NCBI GenBank assembly: GCA_025449435.1
Contig: JANWJO010000001.1
Span: 1 to 9,237, forward strand
Length of the DNA: 9,237 nucleotides
From: Chloroflexota bacterium
GTDB lineage: Bacteria; Chloroflexota; UBA4733
Reading direction: 5' to 3'
Shown: piece after piece, positions 1 to 9,154 of the stretch
Position numbering within the stretch: the stretch's first letter is position 1
Layout of the letters: each line of letters begins with the position of its first letter
The notes under the pieces: generated by a model
Told to the model about the DNA's origin: nothing
The model's database searches: none
What the model saw: only the letters and a program-made list of their open reading frames with translations
Program-made: the position numbers and the translations under genes

Positions 1-274
1 AGCCGATGCGCTTGGCGCCTGATCCTTGCTGGTCTCCATCACAGATCAGCGATGCGGTCGAACGCGACACACGACAAAAGCGGCTACCATCGCTCACTCT
101 TACGGGAGACCATTTCACCCTACCATACGCTATCCTCTAGCTCCGTTGCTCTGCTGGCTAGTCCTCCAGATGACACGGCTCAGGCTAGCGTGCGGGCGGT
201 AATCTGGAGGTAATCTGGAAGCCGTAGCGTGCGCGTCATGCTGCTCCGAGACTGCGCAGAGGAAACACCAGGAC
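1..274. other. Upstream non-coding region with short repeats
   Basis: I find no convincing gene here. The stretch has a perfect 11-bp tandem repeat at 198-219, an inverted copy of part of it (cctccagat at 163-171 against atctggagg at 202-210) and a direct repeat of tagcgtgcg at 186-194 and 225-233. It ends with a Shine-Dalgarno-like AGAGGAAA at 258-265, ahead of the ATG at 275. A weak -10-like TATCCT lies at 131-136 without a good -35. It is probably the promoter and operator region of the downstream lipoprotein operon, inferred from position and repeats only. Confidence 0.5.
198..219. repeat. Perfect 11-bp tandem direct repeat, two copies
   Basis: The unit ggtaatctgga occurs back to back at 198-208 and 209-219. 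The 11-bp period is close to one turn of B-DNA, so both copies face the same side of the helix, as in tandem operator half-sites. The repeat lies 55-77 bp upstream of the lipoprotein start. Its role as a regulator site is inferred. Confidence 0.6.
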
Positions 275-1765
275 ATGACCGTCTCTAGCTATGTGCCATC
301 GGTGATGCATAAGCGGGTGCGCACGCCTGGACGCTTGCCCGTGCGCCAATCGGTTGTTCGACGAGCGATCTTGTGGAGTGCGGTCCTGTTGCTGACGGCT
401 TGCGGCGCGTCGTCGCCAGCGGCAGGTGGCGGACGGCCTACCGGTGACACGGCGACCACCGCAGCCGTGAGTAGTGTGACGGCCGGCAGCCAGCAAACCC
501 TGGCAGGTACGACCTCGGTCGCGGCAGCGCCTGGCGATCCAGTGGCCGCCGGCAACACGCTATTTCACACGGTGGGGTGCTCCGGCTGCCACGGCGACCA
601 GGGCCAAGGCAATATTGGGCCGAAAATCGCCGGAACTGGGTTGACCGTTGACGCGGTACTGCAACAGGTTCGGCAGCCTCGCGGCCAGATGCCGCCGTTT
701 ACCACCGCACAGATAAGCGATGACCAGGTCCGGCAAGTGTACGCCTATTTGGAGAGTCTGGCACCACCGACGCCGACGCCGGCCCCCACCGCAACGGCAG
801 TTCCAACGGTCGCTGGTCAACCCACGCCGACGCCCGTTCCCAAGCCTGTTGACGTCGACTCCATTGCCAAGGCGGTTGATGCGCTTAAGGTCGCCTCCGA
901 CTACGCGCACGACGGCTCGAAAACGGTGAGCGACGTGAAAGGGTACACCGGACAGGCGTCTACGGCGCTGAAGGCGGCACAGGATGCAACTCGAACCGGA
1001 CTTATAGCCGGTGGTGGATCGGTCGAGTTAAGAGCTGATCTCACCAAGATGTCCACCTTGCTAGCCAAAGTCGCGCCGGAAGTGCAAGCTGCTGGCGCAG
1101 CTACCAGCCTGCAGGACGCCGAGCCACATACCCACGCGATGGTGCTGGCCAGCCGTCTGGACTTGCTGCCCTTGGCCATGGAGTTGATTCGCGTTAATGG
1201 TGAAGTGGGGAGCGTGACCGGCGTCGTGAAGGATACTTCTGGAAAGCCGGTGGCTGATGCCTTCATCACTATCGAAGGCGGCGGCATCCATACTGGCTTG
1301 TTGACGGATGCGAGTGGCGCTTTCAAAGCGTCGGGTATCGCCGCGTTTCCGTCTGTCGAGGTGAAGGCCTACAAAGCCAACTACCTGTACGTGGAGAGCC
1401 ACGCGAACGTGAGCAAGGGCGGGACCACCAACGTCGATATCACGATCCCCCCAGAAAACAACCCGGCTGCGTCTCCCAAAGTGAGTGCCAATGAAGTGAC
1501 GGCAACTGCCAGCGGCGCCGAGACCATGCTGTATATCGCGGACATGGCAACGCAAAAGGACAACCGGATCGCCGAGGATCAAGTGTGGGCGCTCAGTCCA
1601 CAGTTGGGAGTGGCGTACGTCCTCAGAGCAACCAACGGGAGCAATTACGCGGCTGATGCCATCACGCCAACCCTTAAGTCCGGCACGTATACCTGGTACT
1701 TCTTCGCGACCACCCACGACTGCGACATGAGCAACGTCCTTCAGCAGACGCTCACGGTGCAGTGA
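275..1765 (+). CDS. Monohaem cytochrome c lipoprotein with carboxypeptidase-regulatory-like domain
   Basis: The 496-residue product has a basic N-terminus, a hydrophobic stretch (31-42) and a lipobox ending at Cys43 (LLTAC), so it should be a lipid-anchored extracytoplasmic protein. Residues about 88-163 form a small class I cytochrome c domain: the haem motif CSGCH is at 102-106, GPK at 115-117, and the likely axial Met139 sits in GQMPPF. A Pro/Thr-rich linker follows (164-191). Next come a helical region (about 195-305) with an HTH triplet at 285-287, a beta-sandwich of the carboxypeptidase-regulatory-like type (about 311-392; VTGVVKDTSGKPV, TDASGAF), and a C-terminal region (393-496) that I do not recognise. 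It probably transfers one electron outside the membrane; its partner is unknown. The ATG at 275 has AGAGGAAA upstream, whereas ATG 305 is in frame but lacks a clear ribosome site. It is the first gene of a three-gene cluster. Confidence 0.88.
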   Translation: MTVSSYVPSVMHKRVRTPGRLPVRQSVVRRAILWSAVLLLTACGASSPAAGGGRPTGDTATTAAVSSVTAGSQQTLAGTTSVAAAPGDPVAAGNTLFHTVGCSGCHGDQGQGNIGPKIAGTGLTVDAVLQQVRQPRGQMPPFTTAQISDDQVRQVYAYLESLAPPTPTPAPTATAVPTVAGQPTPTPVPKPVDVDSIAKAVDALKVASDYAHDGSKTVSDVKGYTGQASTALKAAQDATRTGLIAGGGSVELRADLTKMSTLLAKVAPEVQAAGAATSLQDAEPHTHAMVLASRLDLLPLAMELIRVNGEVGSVTGVVKDTSGKPVADAFITIEGGGIHTGLLTDASGAFKASGIAAFPSVEVKAYKANYLYVESHANVSKGGTTNVDITIPPENNPAASPKVSANEVTATASGAETMLYIADMATQKDNRIAEDQVWALSPQLGVAYVLRATNGSNYAADAITPTLKSGTYTWYFFATTHDCDMSNVLQQTLTVQ

Positions 1766-1767
1766 GC

Positions 1768-1775
1768 AGAAGGAG
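1768..1775 (+). promoter_or_regulatory. Ribosome binding site deciding a GTG start
   Basis: AGAAGGAG lies 6 nt before the GTG at 1782 and just after the lipoprotein stop codon (1763-1765). It fixes the GTG as the start of the second gene; the next in-frame ATG (1830) falls inside the signal peptide. Confidence 0.8.
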
Positions 1776-1781
1776 CTTCCG

Positions 1782-2489
1782 GTGCCGTTGACCGGATTGC
1801 GCTGGAGCCGGGTCTCGATTGCGAACGTCATGGTGGGCTGCGCGATCTTCACCTTGCTCTCCTCGGCTCAACCGGCTTCGTCGGCGTCGGTCGTGACCGC
1901 GGATGGTGGCGGCGTGGCGCCAACAACGCTGTTAGTCAGCCCGCTTGCCCAGTTTGACGACCCGTCGCCTTCACTGGAATTGGTCCAGATCGGGTGGCAG
2001 CAAGCGACTCCCCTGGAACTCAGTTTGAGTGCAGGACGTGATGGCAACGCTCCAGTGCCAGCAGAGGTGCGTGCGACCTACAGCCGTTTTGCTCTGTTCC
2101 TCTGGCTGCATTGGCAAGGGTTTGATGACCAGCCGCCGCAAGCGACGGTGACGCAGCAGCGAGCAACAGTCACCTGGAAGCGGTCGGAAGCCATCGGCGG
2201 CTGTGCCGTGGTGTGCCACGTAAGTTTTTCCACTGGCCCAGTTATCACGTCGCTCCAACTCGTTGCACCTGATATCTCCGCCACACCGATGCAGCAATTG
2301 GAGGGTGTTTGGTCAGCAGGGTGGTGGACCCTTGCCTATAGCCGGCCCCTGGACACCGACAGTCCGGTCGATATCCAATTTTCGAGCCTCACGGCGACCT
2401 ACCACTTTGGCATCGATGTTGCGGGTGGCGACCAGGAGGCGCACACGAATGGAGAGCAACTGTTGATGGAGTTTGTGCCCGTTTCATGA
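1782..2489 (+). CDS. Exported haem-binding-like protein (ethylbenzene dehydrogenase / cytochrome c-552 type fold) with CX3CH motif
   Basis: The product is 235 residues. A signal-peptide-like N-terminus (basic residues to Arg10, hydrophobic 11-28, small residues around 30-38) suggests export; Cys20 is not in a lipobox. The mature part resembles the haem-binding domain of the ethylbenzene dehydrogenase gamma / DMSO-reductase-associated family. The resemblance rests on an alternating beta-strand pattern, GVWSAGWWTLAYSRPL at about 175-190 followed by an Asp-containing turn, and a closing EAHTNGEQLLMEF at 219-231. CAVVCH at 141-146 is a CX3CH motif rather than CXXCH; it could bind a c-type haem covalently or hold a metal. 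The gene starts with GTG, 16 nt after the cytochrome lipoprotein gene, so the two are very likely co-transcribed and may form one electron-transfer complex. The family call is from pattern memory and is moderately sure. Confidence 0.72.
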   Translation: MPLTGLRWSRVSIANVMVGCAIFTLLSSAQPASSASVVTADGGGVAPTTLLVSPLAQFDDPSPSLELVQIGWQQATPLELSLSAGRDGNAPVPAEVRATYSRFALFLWLHWQGFDDQPPQATVTQQRATVTWKRSEAIGGCAVVCHVSFSTGPVITSLQLVAPDISATPMQQLEGVWSAGWWTLAYSRPLDTDSPVDIQFSSLTATYHFGIDVAGGDQEAHTNGEQLLMEFVPVS

Positions 2490-2520
2490 CATGGCTACGA
2501 AGTAGGGAAGAGACGGACCA

Positions 2521-3546
2521 GTGGATGTAGGCACACATCGGTCCGATGCCGCTGTCCGCAGCGCGGAAGCTGCGCACCAGCCGGGTAGCGTGTACTTTGA
2601 GGTGAGCAACTACTGCAATTCGCTGTGCGAAACGTGCCCGCTCACATTCTATGGCAACGGCAGCCCGAAGAACATGCCGTTTGCAGACTTTGAGCGCATC
2701 GTCAGCGCCGCTCCTAACCTGCGCCGAGCCGTTTTACACGGCATAGGCGAACCGTTGCTCAACCCACAACTCCCCAAAATGATCGCCTACCTCAAGGCAC
2801 GCAATATCCACGTATTGTTCAACTCCAATGCACTCATTCTGACCGCGCGCCGGCAACAGCAACTGGTCGATGCCGGGCTCGATGAGTTTCGCGCCTCGCT
2901 GGATGCAAGCACACCTGAGACCTACCTCAAAGTGCGCGGCGTGCCGGGATTCCAACGGGTGATCGGTAACTTGACCGCCTTCGTACGGCTCAAGCAGCGA
3001 CTCGGCGCCGACCTCCCGCGCCTGTCGCTGTGGTTTACCACCATGCGCGAGAACCTTCCCGAGTTACCTGGGGTGGTGGAGTTGGCGGGAACGATGGGCA
3101 TTCGCGAGGTGTATGTGCAACGCTTGGTGTATTTTGGCGACGGCCTGGCCGTCGAGGCGCAGTCGCTGTTCAAGCGGTTACAGCGCGATGAGCAGGACAT
3201 CCTGGAACGGTGCGCGCGGCGATGCACAGAGCTTGGCATTCAGTTCTCTGCGGCCGGAGCCACCCAGCCGCTCCCCAGCCTCGCTGGCAGCGATGAATCG
3301 ATGCCCTGGCAACGCTGCCAGCGGCCCTGGACAAATACCTATGTGACGGCCACGGGCGACGTGCTGCCGTGTTGCTTTGTGCCTTTCGTCGCTCGGGACG
3401 TTACGCCATTTGCCCTCGGGAACGCCTACCAACAGCCGTTGACCGACATCTGGAACGCCTCAAGGTATCAGGAGTTTCGGCGCAAATTCCTCAGTGAGGA
3501 TCCGCCCACCTGTTGCGCCGGCTGCGGCGCCAAGTGGAGCACGTAA
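2521..3546 (+). CDS. Radical SAM protein with SPASM-like C-terminal cluster domain
   Basis: The product is 341 residues. Cys32, Cys36 and Cys39 (CNSLCETC) form the CX3CX2C motif that binds the 4Fe-4S cluster cleaving S-adenosylmethionine, and HGIGEPLLNP (73-82) is the glycine-rich SAM-binding strand. The C-terminal part has Cys266, Cys284-Cys285 (GDVLPCC), then Cys331, Cys332 and Cys335 (CCAGC), with the GNAYQQPLTDIWN segment typical of SPASM domains; this suggests at least one auxiliary Fe-S cluster. Such enzymes often modify peptides or mature cofactors, but no substrate is visible here. The enzyme should be cytoplasmic, as there is no signal peptide. The GTG start follows GGGAAGAG at 2505-2512, 31 nt after the preceding gene, so it probably belongs to the cytochrome operon. 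It could instead act on an unrelated substrate. Confidence 0.88.
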   Translation: MDVGTHRSDAAVRSAEAAHQPGSVYFEVSNYCNSLCETCPLTFYGNGSPKNMPFADFERIVSAAPNLRRAVLHGIGEPLLNPQLPKMIAYLKARNIHVLFNSNALILTARRQQQLVDAGLDEFRASLDASTPETYLKVRGVPGFQRVIGNLTAFVRLKQRLGADLPRLSLWFTTMRENLPELPGVVELAGTMGIREVYVQRLVYFGDGLAVEAQSLFKRLQRDEQDILERCARRCTELGIQFSAAGATQPLPSLAGSDESMPWQRCQRPWTNTYVTATGDVLPCCFVPFVARDVTPFALGNAYQQPLTDIWNASRYQEFRRKFLSEDPPTCCAGCGAKWST

Positions 3547-3552
3547 CCGCTT

Positions 3553-6453
<2,901 letters not shown>

Positions 6454-6454
<1 letters not shown>

Positions 6455-6885
6455 TGCCCATCCGGCTGGAGATTGTGACGGCGGAGCGCCAGGTCTACGC
6501 CGATAATGTCGACTATGTGGTGCTGCCAGGACAGGATGGCGAACTCGGCATCCTGCCCAACCACGCGCCACTGGTGTCCACCCTCAAGACGGGCGAGTTG
6601 CGCATACGTCTGGGCAACTTCGTGGAATACTTCGCGGTGACGGGCGGTTTTGCACAAGTGCGCCTCGATAAGGTGGTCGTCCTGGCCGACGCAGCGGAAC
6701 GCTCTGAGGAGATCGATGAAGCGCGTGCCAGTCAAGCTCGCGATCAGGCTGAGCAAGCCTTGCGTGAGCACCCTGAACAAGGCACGGAATCACTGCAAGC
6801 ACTGCGTCGCGCAAACCTCCGTTTGCAGGTAGTGCGGCGGCGGCGGCGATCTACGATGCCAACGTCATCCATTCAATCGCCTTAA
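6454..6885 (+). CDS. atpC: F1Fo ATP synthase subunit epsilon
   Basis: Subunit epsilon (143 residues) belongs to the central rotor stalk and can inhibit ATP hydrolysis through its C-terminal helices. The N-terminal beta-sandwich is clear from MPIRLEIVTAERQVY, VLPGQDGELGILPNHAPL and the FAVTGGFAQV strand. A helical C-terminal domain (about 88-132) follows, rich in Glu, Ala and Arg. The ATG at 6454 shares its A with the atpD stop (TAATG), which implies translational coupling and fixes the start; upstream in-frame codons lie inside atpD. The tail has five consecutive arginines (128-132) written mostly as a CGG triplet repeat, then about 11 polar residues. That tail is more basic than usual and may strengthen contact with the acidic DELSEDD loop of beta. 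Confidence 0.95.
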
Positions 6886-6891
6886 TCTGGC

Positions 6892-6949
6892 GCAGGTGCG
6901 CTATCCTGAAGCTATGACTGCTATCGACTTCTGGCCGGATAGCGCCTGC
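6892..6949 (+). ncRNA. Stem-loop between atpC and mreB
   Basis: gcgctatcc (6898-6906) pairs perfectly over 9 bp with ggatagcgc (6937-6945). After a 2-nt bulge (6896-6897) the stem continues with gcag (6892-6895) against ctgc (6946-6949). The 30-nt loop can form a 4-bp inner stem, gaag (6908-6911) with cttc (6928-6931). There is no U-run, so it looks like an mRNA processing, stability or leader element rather than an intrinsic terminator. It ends 7 nt before the annotated mreB start. Confidence 0.5.
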
Positions 6950-6956
6950 TTGAAGG

Positions 6957-7967
6957 GTGGCTACACTGGCTAAACAAATTGGCATTGATTTGGGCACGAC
7001 CAACGTACTCGTGTATGTGCGCGGCCGTGGCATTGTGCTCAACGAGCCCTCTGTGGTTGCCGTACACGCAGGCGAACACACCCTGCGGGCGGTGGGCGAC
7101 GAAGCGCAAAAGATGCTGGGCCGGGCGCCCGACAGCATCGTGGTGTACCAGCCGATGCGCGAGGGCGTGATTGCCAATTACAGCATCACGCTCGCGATGC
7201 TCACCCATTTCCTGCACAAGGTGGCAGGCAAGTGGAGGGTGTTCGCACCGGACGTCATGATATGCGTGCCTGGAGGAGCGTCCAGCGTCGAGGGCCGAGC
7301 GGTGCGCGACGCCGCGTTGCAAGCCGGCGCCCGCAACGTGTACCTGATTCCAGAGCCACTGGCGGCGGCGCTGGGCGCCAACGTACCCATCGATGGTCCG
7401 GATGGCAACATGGTGATCGATATCGGCGGCGGCACCACCGAAGTCGCGGTCATTTCGCTGTACGGCATCGTGGTCAAGGCGTCAGTACGCGTGGGCGGCA
7501 ACAAGTTCGACGATGCCATCGCTGCCCATATCAAGCGCCAGCATAACTTGATGGTGGGTGAGCGGGCGGCCGAAGAAGTCAAAATCAACGTTGCCAGCGC
7601 CATCCCCTTGGACAAAGACCTTGAGTGCGACGTGCGCGGGCGTGACCAAGTTTCCGGCATGCCGCGCAGTATCACGGTGCGGACCAGTGAGATTGCTCCG
7701 GCCATCACCGAGCCTGTGCAAACCATCGTAGACGCGGTGAAATCGGTCCTGGAACGCACGCCGCCCGAGCTGGCCTCCGATATATACGACAAGGGCATCG
7801 TCATGTCGGGTGGCGGATCCATGTTGCGCGGCTTGGATGCACTGCTCACGCAAGTGACGCAGATCCCCTGCCACGTGGCCGATCAGCCCATGAACTGCGT
7901 GGCTTTGGGCACTGGTAAGGCGCTCGAAGAACTGGCCTATGTGCGCCGGAGTCTGGTACAGGTTTAG
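6957..7967 (+). CDS. mreB: Rod shape-determining protein MreB (actin-like)
   Basis: MreB polymerises under the inner membrane and organises the cell-wall elongation machinery. The 336-residue product has the actin-fold ATP-binding motifs: phosphate-1 IGIDLGTTNVLVYV (8-21), phosphate-2 DIGGGTTEVAV (155-165) and the adenosine motif SGGGSMLRGL (284-293). The family signatures VRGRGIVLNEPSVVA (21-35), CVPGG (103-107) and IPEPLAAALG with Glu133 (131-140) are also present. Length is normal. The start is uncertain: GTG 6957 is the first start codon after an in-frame TGA at 6951, but GAAGGGTGG (6952-6960) overlaps it. That site would be well spaced, 5 nt, from a CTG at 6966, giving a protein three residues shorter. 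Many species have mreC and mreD next; here murQ follows after 3 nt, so the gene sits in an atp/wall-recycling unit. Confidence 0.95.
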   Translation: MATLAKQIGIDLGTTNVLVYVRGRGIVLNEPSVVAVHAGEHTLRAVGDEAQKMLGRAPDSIVVYQPMREGVIANYSITLAMLTHFLHKVAGKWRVFAPDVMICVPGGASSVEGRAVRDAALQAGARNVYLIPEPLAAALGANVPIDGPDGNMVIDIGGGTTEVAVISLYGIVVKASVRVGGNKFDDAIAAHIKRQHNLMVGERAAEEVKINVASAIPLDKDLECDVRGRDQVSGMPRSITVRTSEIAPAITEPVQTIVDAVKSVLERTPPELASDIYDKGIVMSGGGSMLRGLDALLTQVTQIPCHVADQPMNCVALGTGKALEELAYVRRSLVQV

Positions 7968-7970
7968 CCA

Positions 7971-8903
7971 ATGGAGCGCCCTAGGCAGCAACCGGTCGAA
8001 CCCTCGCTCCAGCGATTGACAACAGAGCAGGTCAATCCTCGCACCGCGAACATCGACATGCTGTCGGCACTCGACATCGTGACCCTGATGAACGAAGAAG
8101 ACCAACTGGTCGGCAGCGCTGTGAAAGCGGTACTGCCAGCAGTGGCTCAGGTGGTTGATATTATCGTTGAACGCATGCGTCGCGGTGGACGCCTGCTGTA
8201 CATCGGTGCAGGCACCAGTGGGCGACTCGGTGTGCTCGACGCCTCGGAGTGTCCACCGACGTTCGGCACTGATCCCGATCAGATAATGGGCATCATTGCG
8301 GGCGGAGACGCCGCACTGCGCAATTCTATCGAGGGGGCCGAGGACGACGCGGCGGCCGGCGCGGCGGCGATGGTCGCTTATACCGTGTCGGGCCTGGACT
8401 GCGTGTGTGGGCTATCGGCGAGCGGGCGTGCTCCGTACGTGCTCGGTGCGCTGCGTGAAGCCCGAGCACGGGGAGCGGCCACGGCCGGCGTGTGTTGCGT
8501 CGCTCAGTCAGCCTTTGTTCCGGCGTGTGACATAGTGATTGCGCCGGTCGTGGGTCCTGAAGTACTTACCGGTTCGACCAGGCTCAAGGCTGGTACCGCG
8601 CAGAAGCTCGTCTTAAACATGCTGACGACGGCCTCCATGATCCGCCTGGGGAAGGCCTATCGTAATTTCATGGTGGATGTGCGCGCGAGCAACGCCAAGC
8701 TGCAGGACCGGGCGGCTCGGATCACCGCCACGCTTGGCAGTGTCGATTACACCACTGCCTGGGCAGCACTAGAGTCCAGCGACTTCGCCGTGAAGGTAGC
8801 CATCGTCACGCTGCTGCAGCATGTCACTCGCCTGGAAGCCGAGCACTTACTTGGGGATGCGAGGGGCGTTCTCCGTGCGGTTATTGGCGACGTACCGCTC
8901 TGA
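7971..8903 (+). CDS. murQ: N-acetylmuramic acid 6-phosphate etherase
   Basis: MurQ is a cytoplasmic enzyme that cleaves the lactyl ether of N-acetylmuramic acid 6-phosphate to N-acetylglucosamine 6-phosphate and D-lactate, in peptidoglycan recycling. The 310-residue product contains the N-terminal TEQVNPRT (18-25), the SIS sugar-phosphate fold with GAGTSGRLGVLDASECPPTF (79-98), EGAED (121-125), the phosphate-binding SASGRAPYV (149-157) and GPEVLTGSTRLKAGTAQKLV (195-214). Glu93 and Glu122 or nearby Glu124 match the regions of the acid/base glutamates known in E. coli MurQ (Glu83, Glu114). A UBA-like helical tail (about 255-300) is present. The ATG is 3 nt after the mreB stop with only a weak AGG upstream, so translation is probably coupled to mreB. 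A TTG at 8016 is an alternative start just before the conserved TTEQ segment. Confidence 0.95.
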   Translation: MERPRQQPVEPSLQRLTTEQVNPRTANIDMLSALDIVTLMNEEDQLVGSAVKAVLPAVAQVVDIIVERMRRGGRLLYIGAGTSGRLGVLDASECPPTFGTDPDQIMGIIAGGDAALRNSIEGAEDDAAAGAAAMVAYTVSGLDCVCGLSASGRAPYVLGALREARARGAATAGVCCVAQSAFVPACDIVIAPVVGPEVLTGSTRLKAGTAQKLVLNMLTTASMIRLGKAYRNFMVDVRASNAKLQDRAARITATLGSVDYTTAWAALESSDFAVKVAIVTLLQHVTRLEAEHLLGDARGVLRAVIGDVPL

Positions 8904-9004
8904 CTCAGTGCCTGGTTACCGCTGCCAAGGGGAAATCATTCGCGTTGCCAGAGACACCCTTCACTTGGCAGGCAGAAATGGGCTCCAGTAAGCAACGTGG
9001 CGGC

Positions 9005-9033
9005 TTAACAATTGGTCGGCAGTCTGTTACACT
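9005..9033 (+). promoter_or_regulatory. Extended -10 sigma70-type promoter
   Basis: The -35 is TTAACA (9005-9010), the spacer exactly 17 bp and the -10 TACACT (9028-9033), preceded by TGT to give an extended -10. A start near 9040 would produce a leader of about 115 nt ahead of the zinc-ribbon gene at 9155. This is the best promoter match in the window. Confidence 0.6.
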
Positions 9034-9138
9034 GTGGTCGAAGGTTGATCACGCTGCGCGCATTGTCGTGCGCCTTATGTGCTGTCACCAGAAGAAACAA
9101 GCGGAATCTATGAGCGCGCGGCGCATCCGTTTAAAGCG

Positions 9139-9147
9139 AAGGTAAGG
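9139..9147 (+). promoter_or_regulatory. Ribosome binding site of the zinc-ribbon gene
   Basis: AAGGTAAGG lies 7 nt before the GTG at 9155. It supports GTG as a true start even though only the first codons of the gene are inside the window. Confidence 0.6.
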
Positions 9148-9154
9148 TATCTCC

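Larger units (their letters stand above)
8904..9154. other. Intergenic region between murQ and the zinc-ribbon gene
   Basis: The 251 bases carry no believable gene; a 66-codon open frame from a TTG at 8945 has no ribosome site or recognisable motif. An 8-bp inverted repeat, ctgccaag (8922-8929) with cttggcag (8964-8971), is spaced by 34 nt and has no T-run, so it is not a clear terminator for murQ. An extended -10 promoter lies at 9005-9033. Confidence 0.55.

Noticed and set aside
1..39. Possible start of a leftward gene at the complement of 37-39 (ATG, 13 open codons to the edge)
   Set aside because: No ribosome site precedes it and too little sequence is visible to judge coding character.
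1..213. Plus-strand frame open from the left edge to TAA at 211-213
   Set aside because: Its Ser/Arg/His-rich translation has no motif and it contains the repeat cluster; an open frame of 70 codons is expected by chance at this GC content.
1061..1852. 263-codon open frame on the minus strand opposite the cytochrome lipoprotein gene
   Set aside because: It is antisense to a gene with clear motifs, has no recognisable domain and shows His/Arg-rich shadow composition; GC-rich DNA gives long antisense frames.
7178..8105. Long minus-strand frames (7178-7849 and 7482-8105) opposite mreB
   Set aside because: They are antisense shadows of a highly conserved gene with no independent coding signal.
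8922..8971. Inverted repeat after murQ as an intrinsic terminator
   Set aside because: The stem is 8 bp with a 34-nt loop and no following T-run, so it does not fit an intrinsic terminator.
8945..9145. 66-codon frame starting at TTG before the zinc-ribbon gene
   Set aside because: It has no ribosome site, spans a good promoter and has no recognisable motif; it is probably chance.
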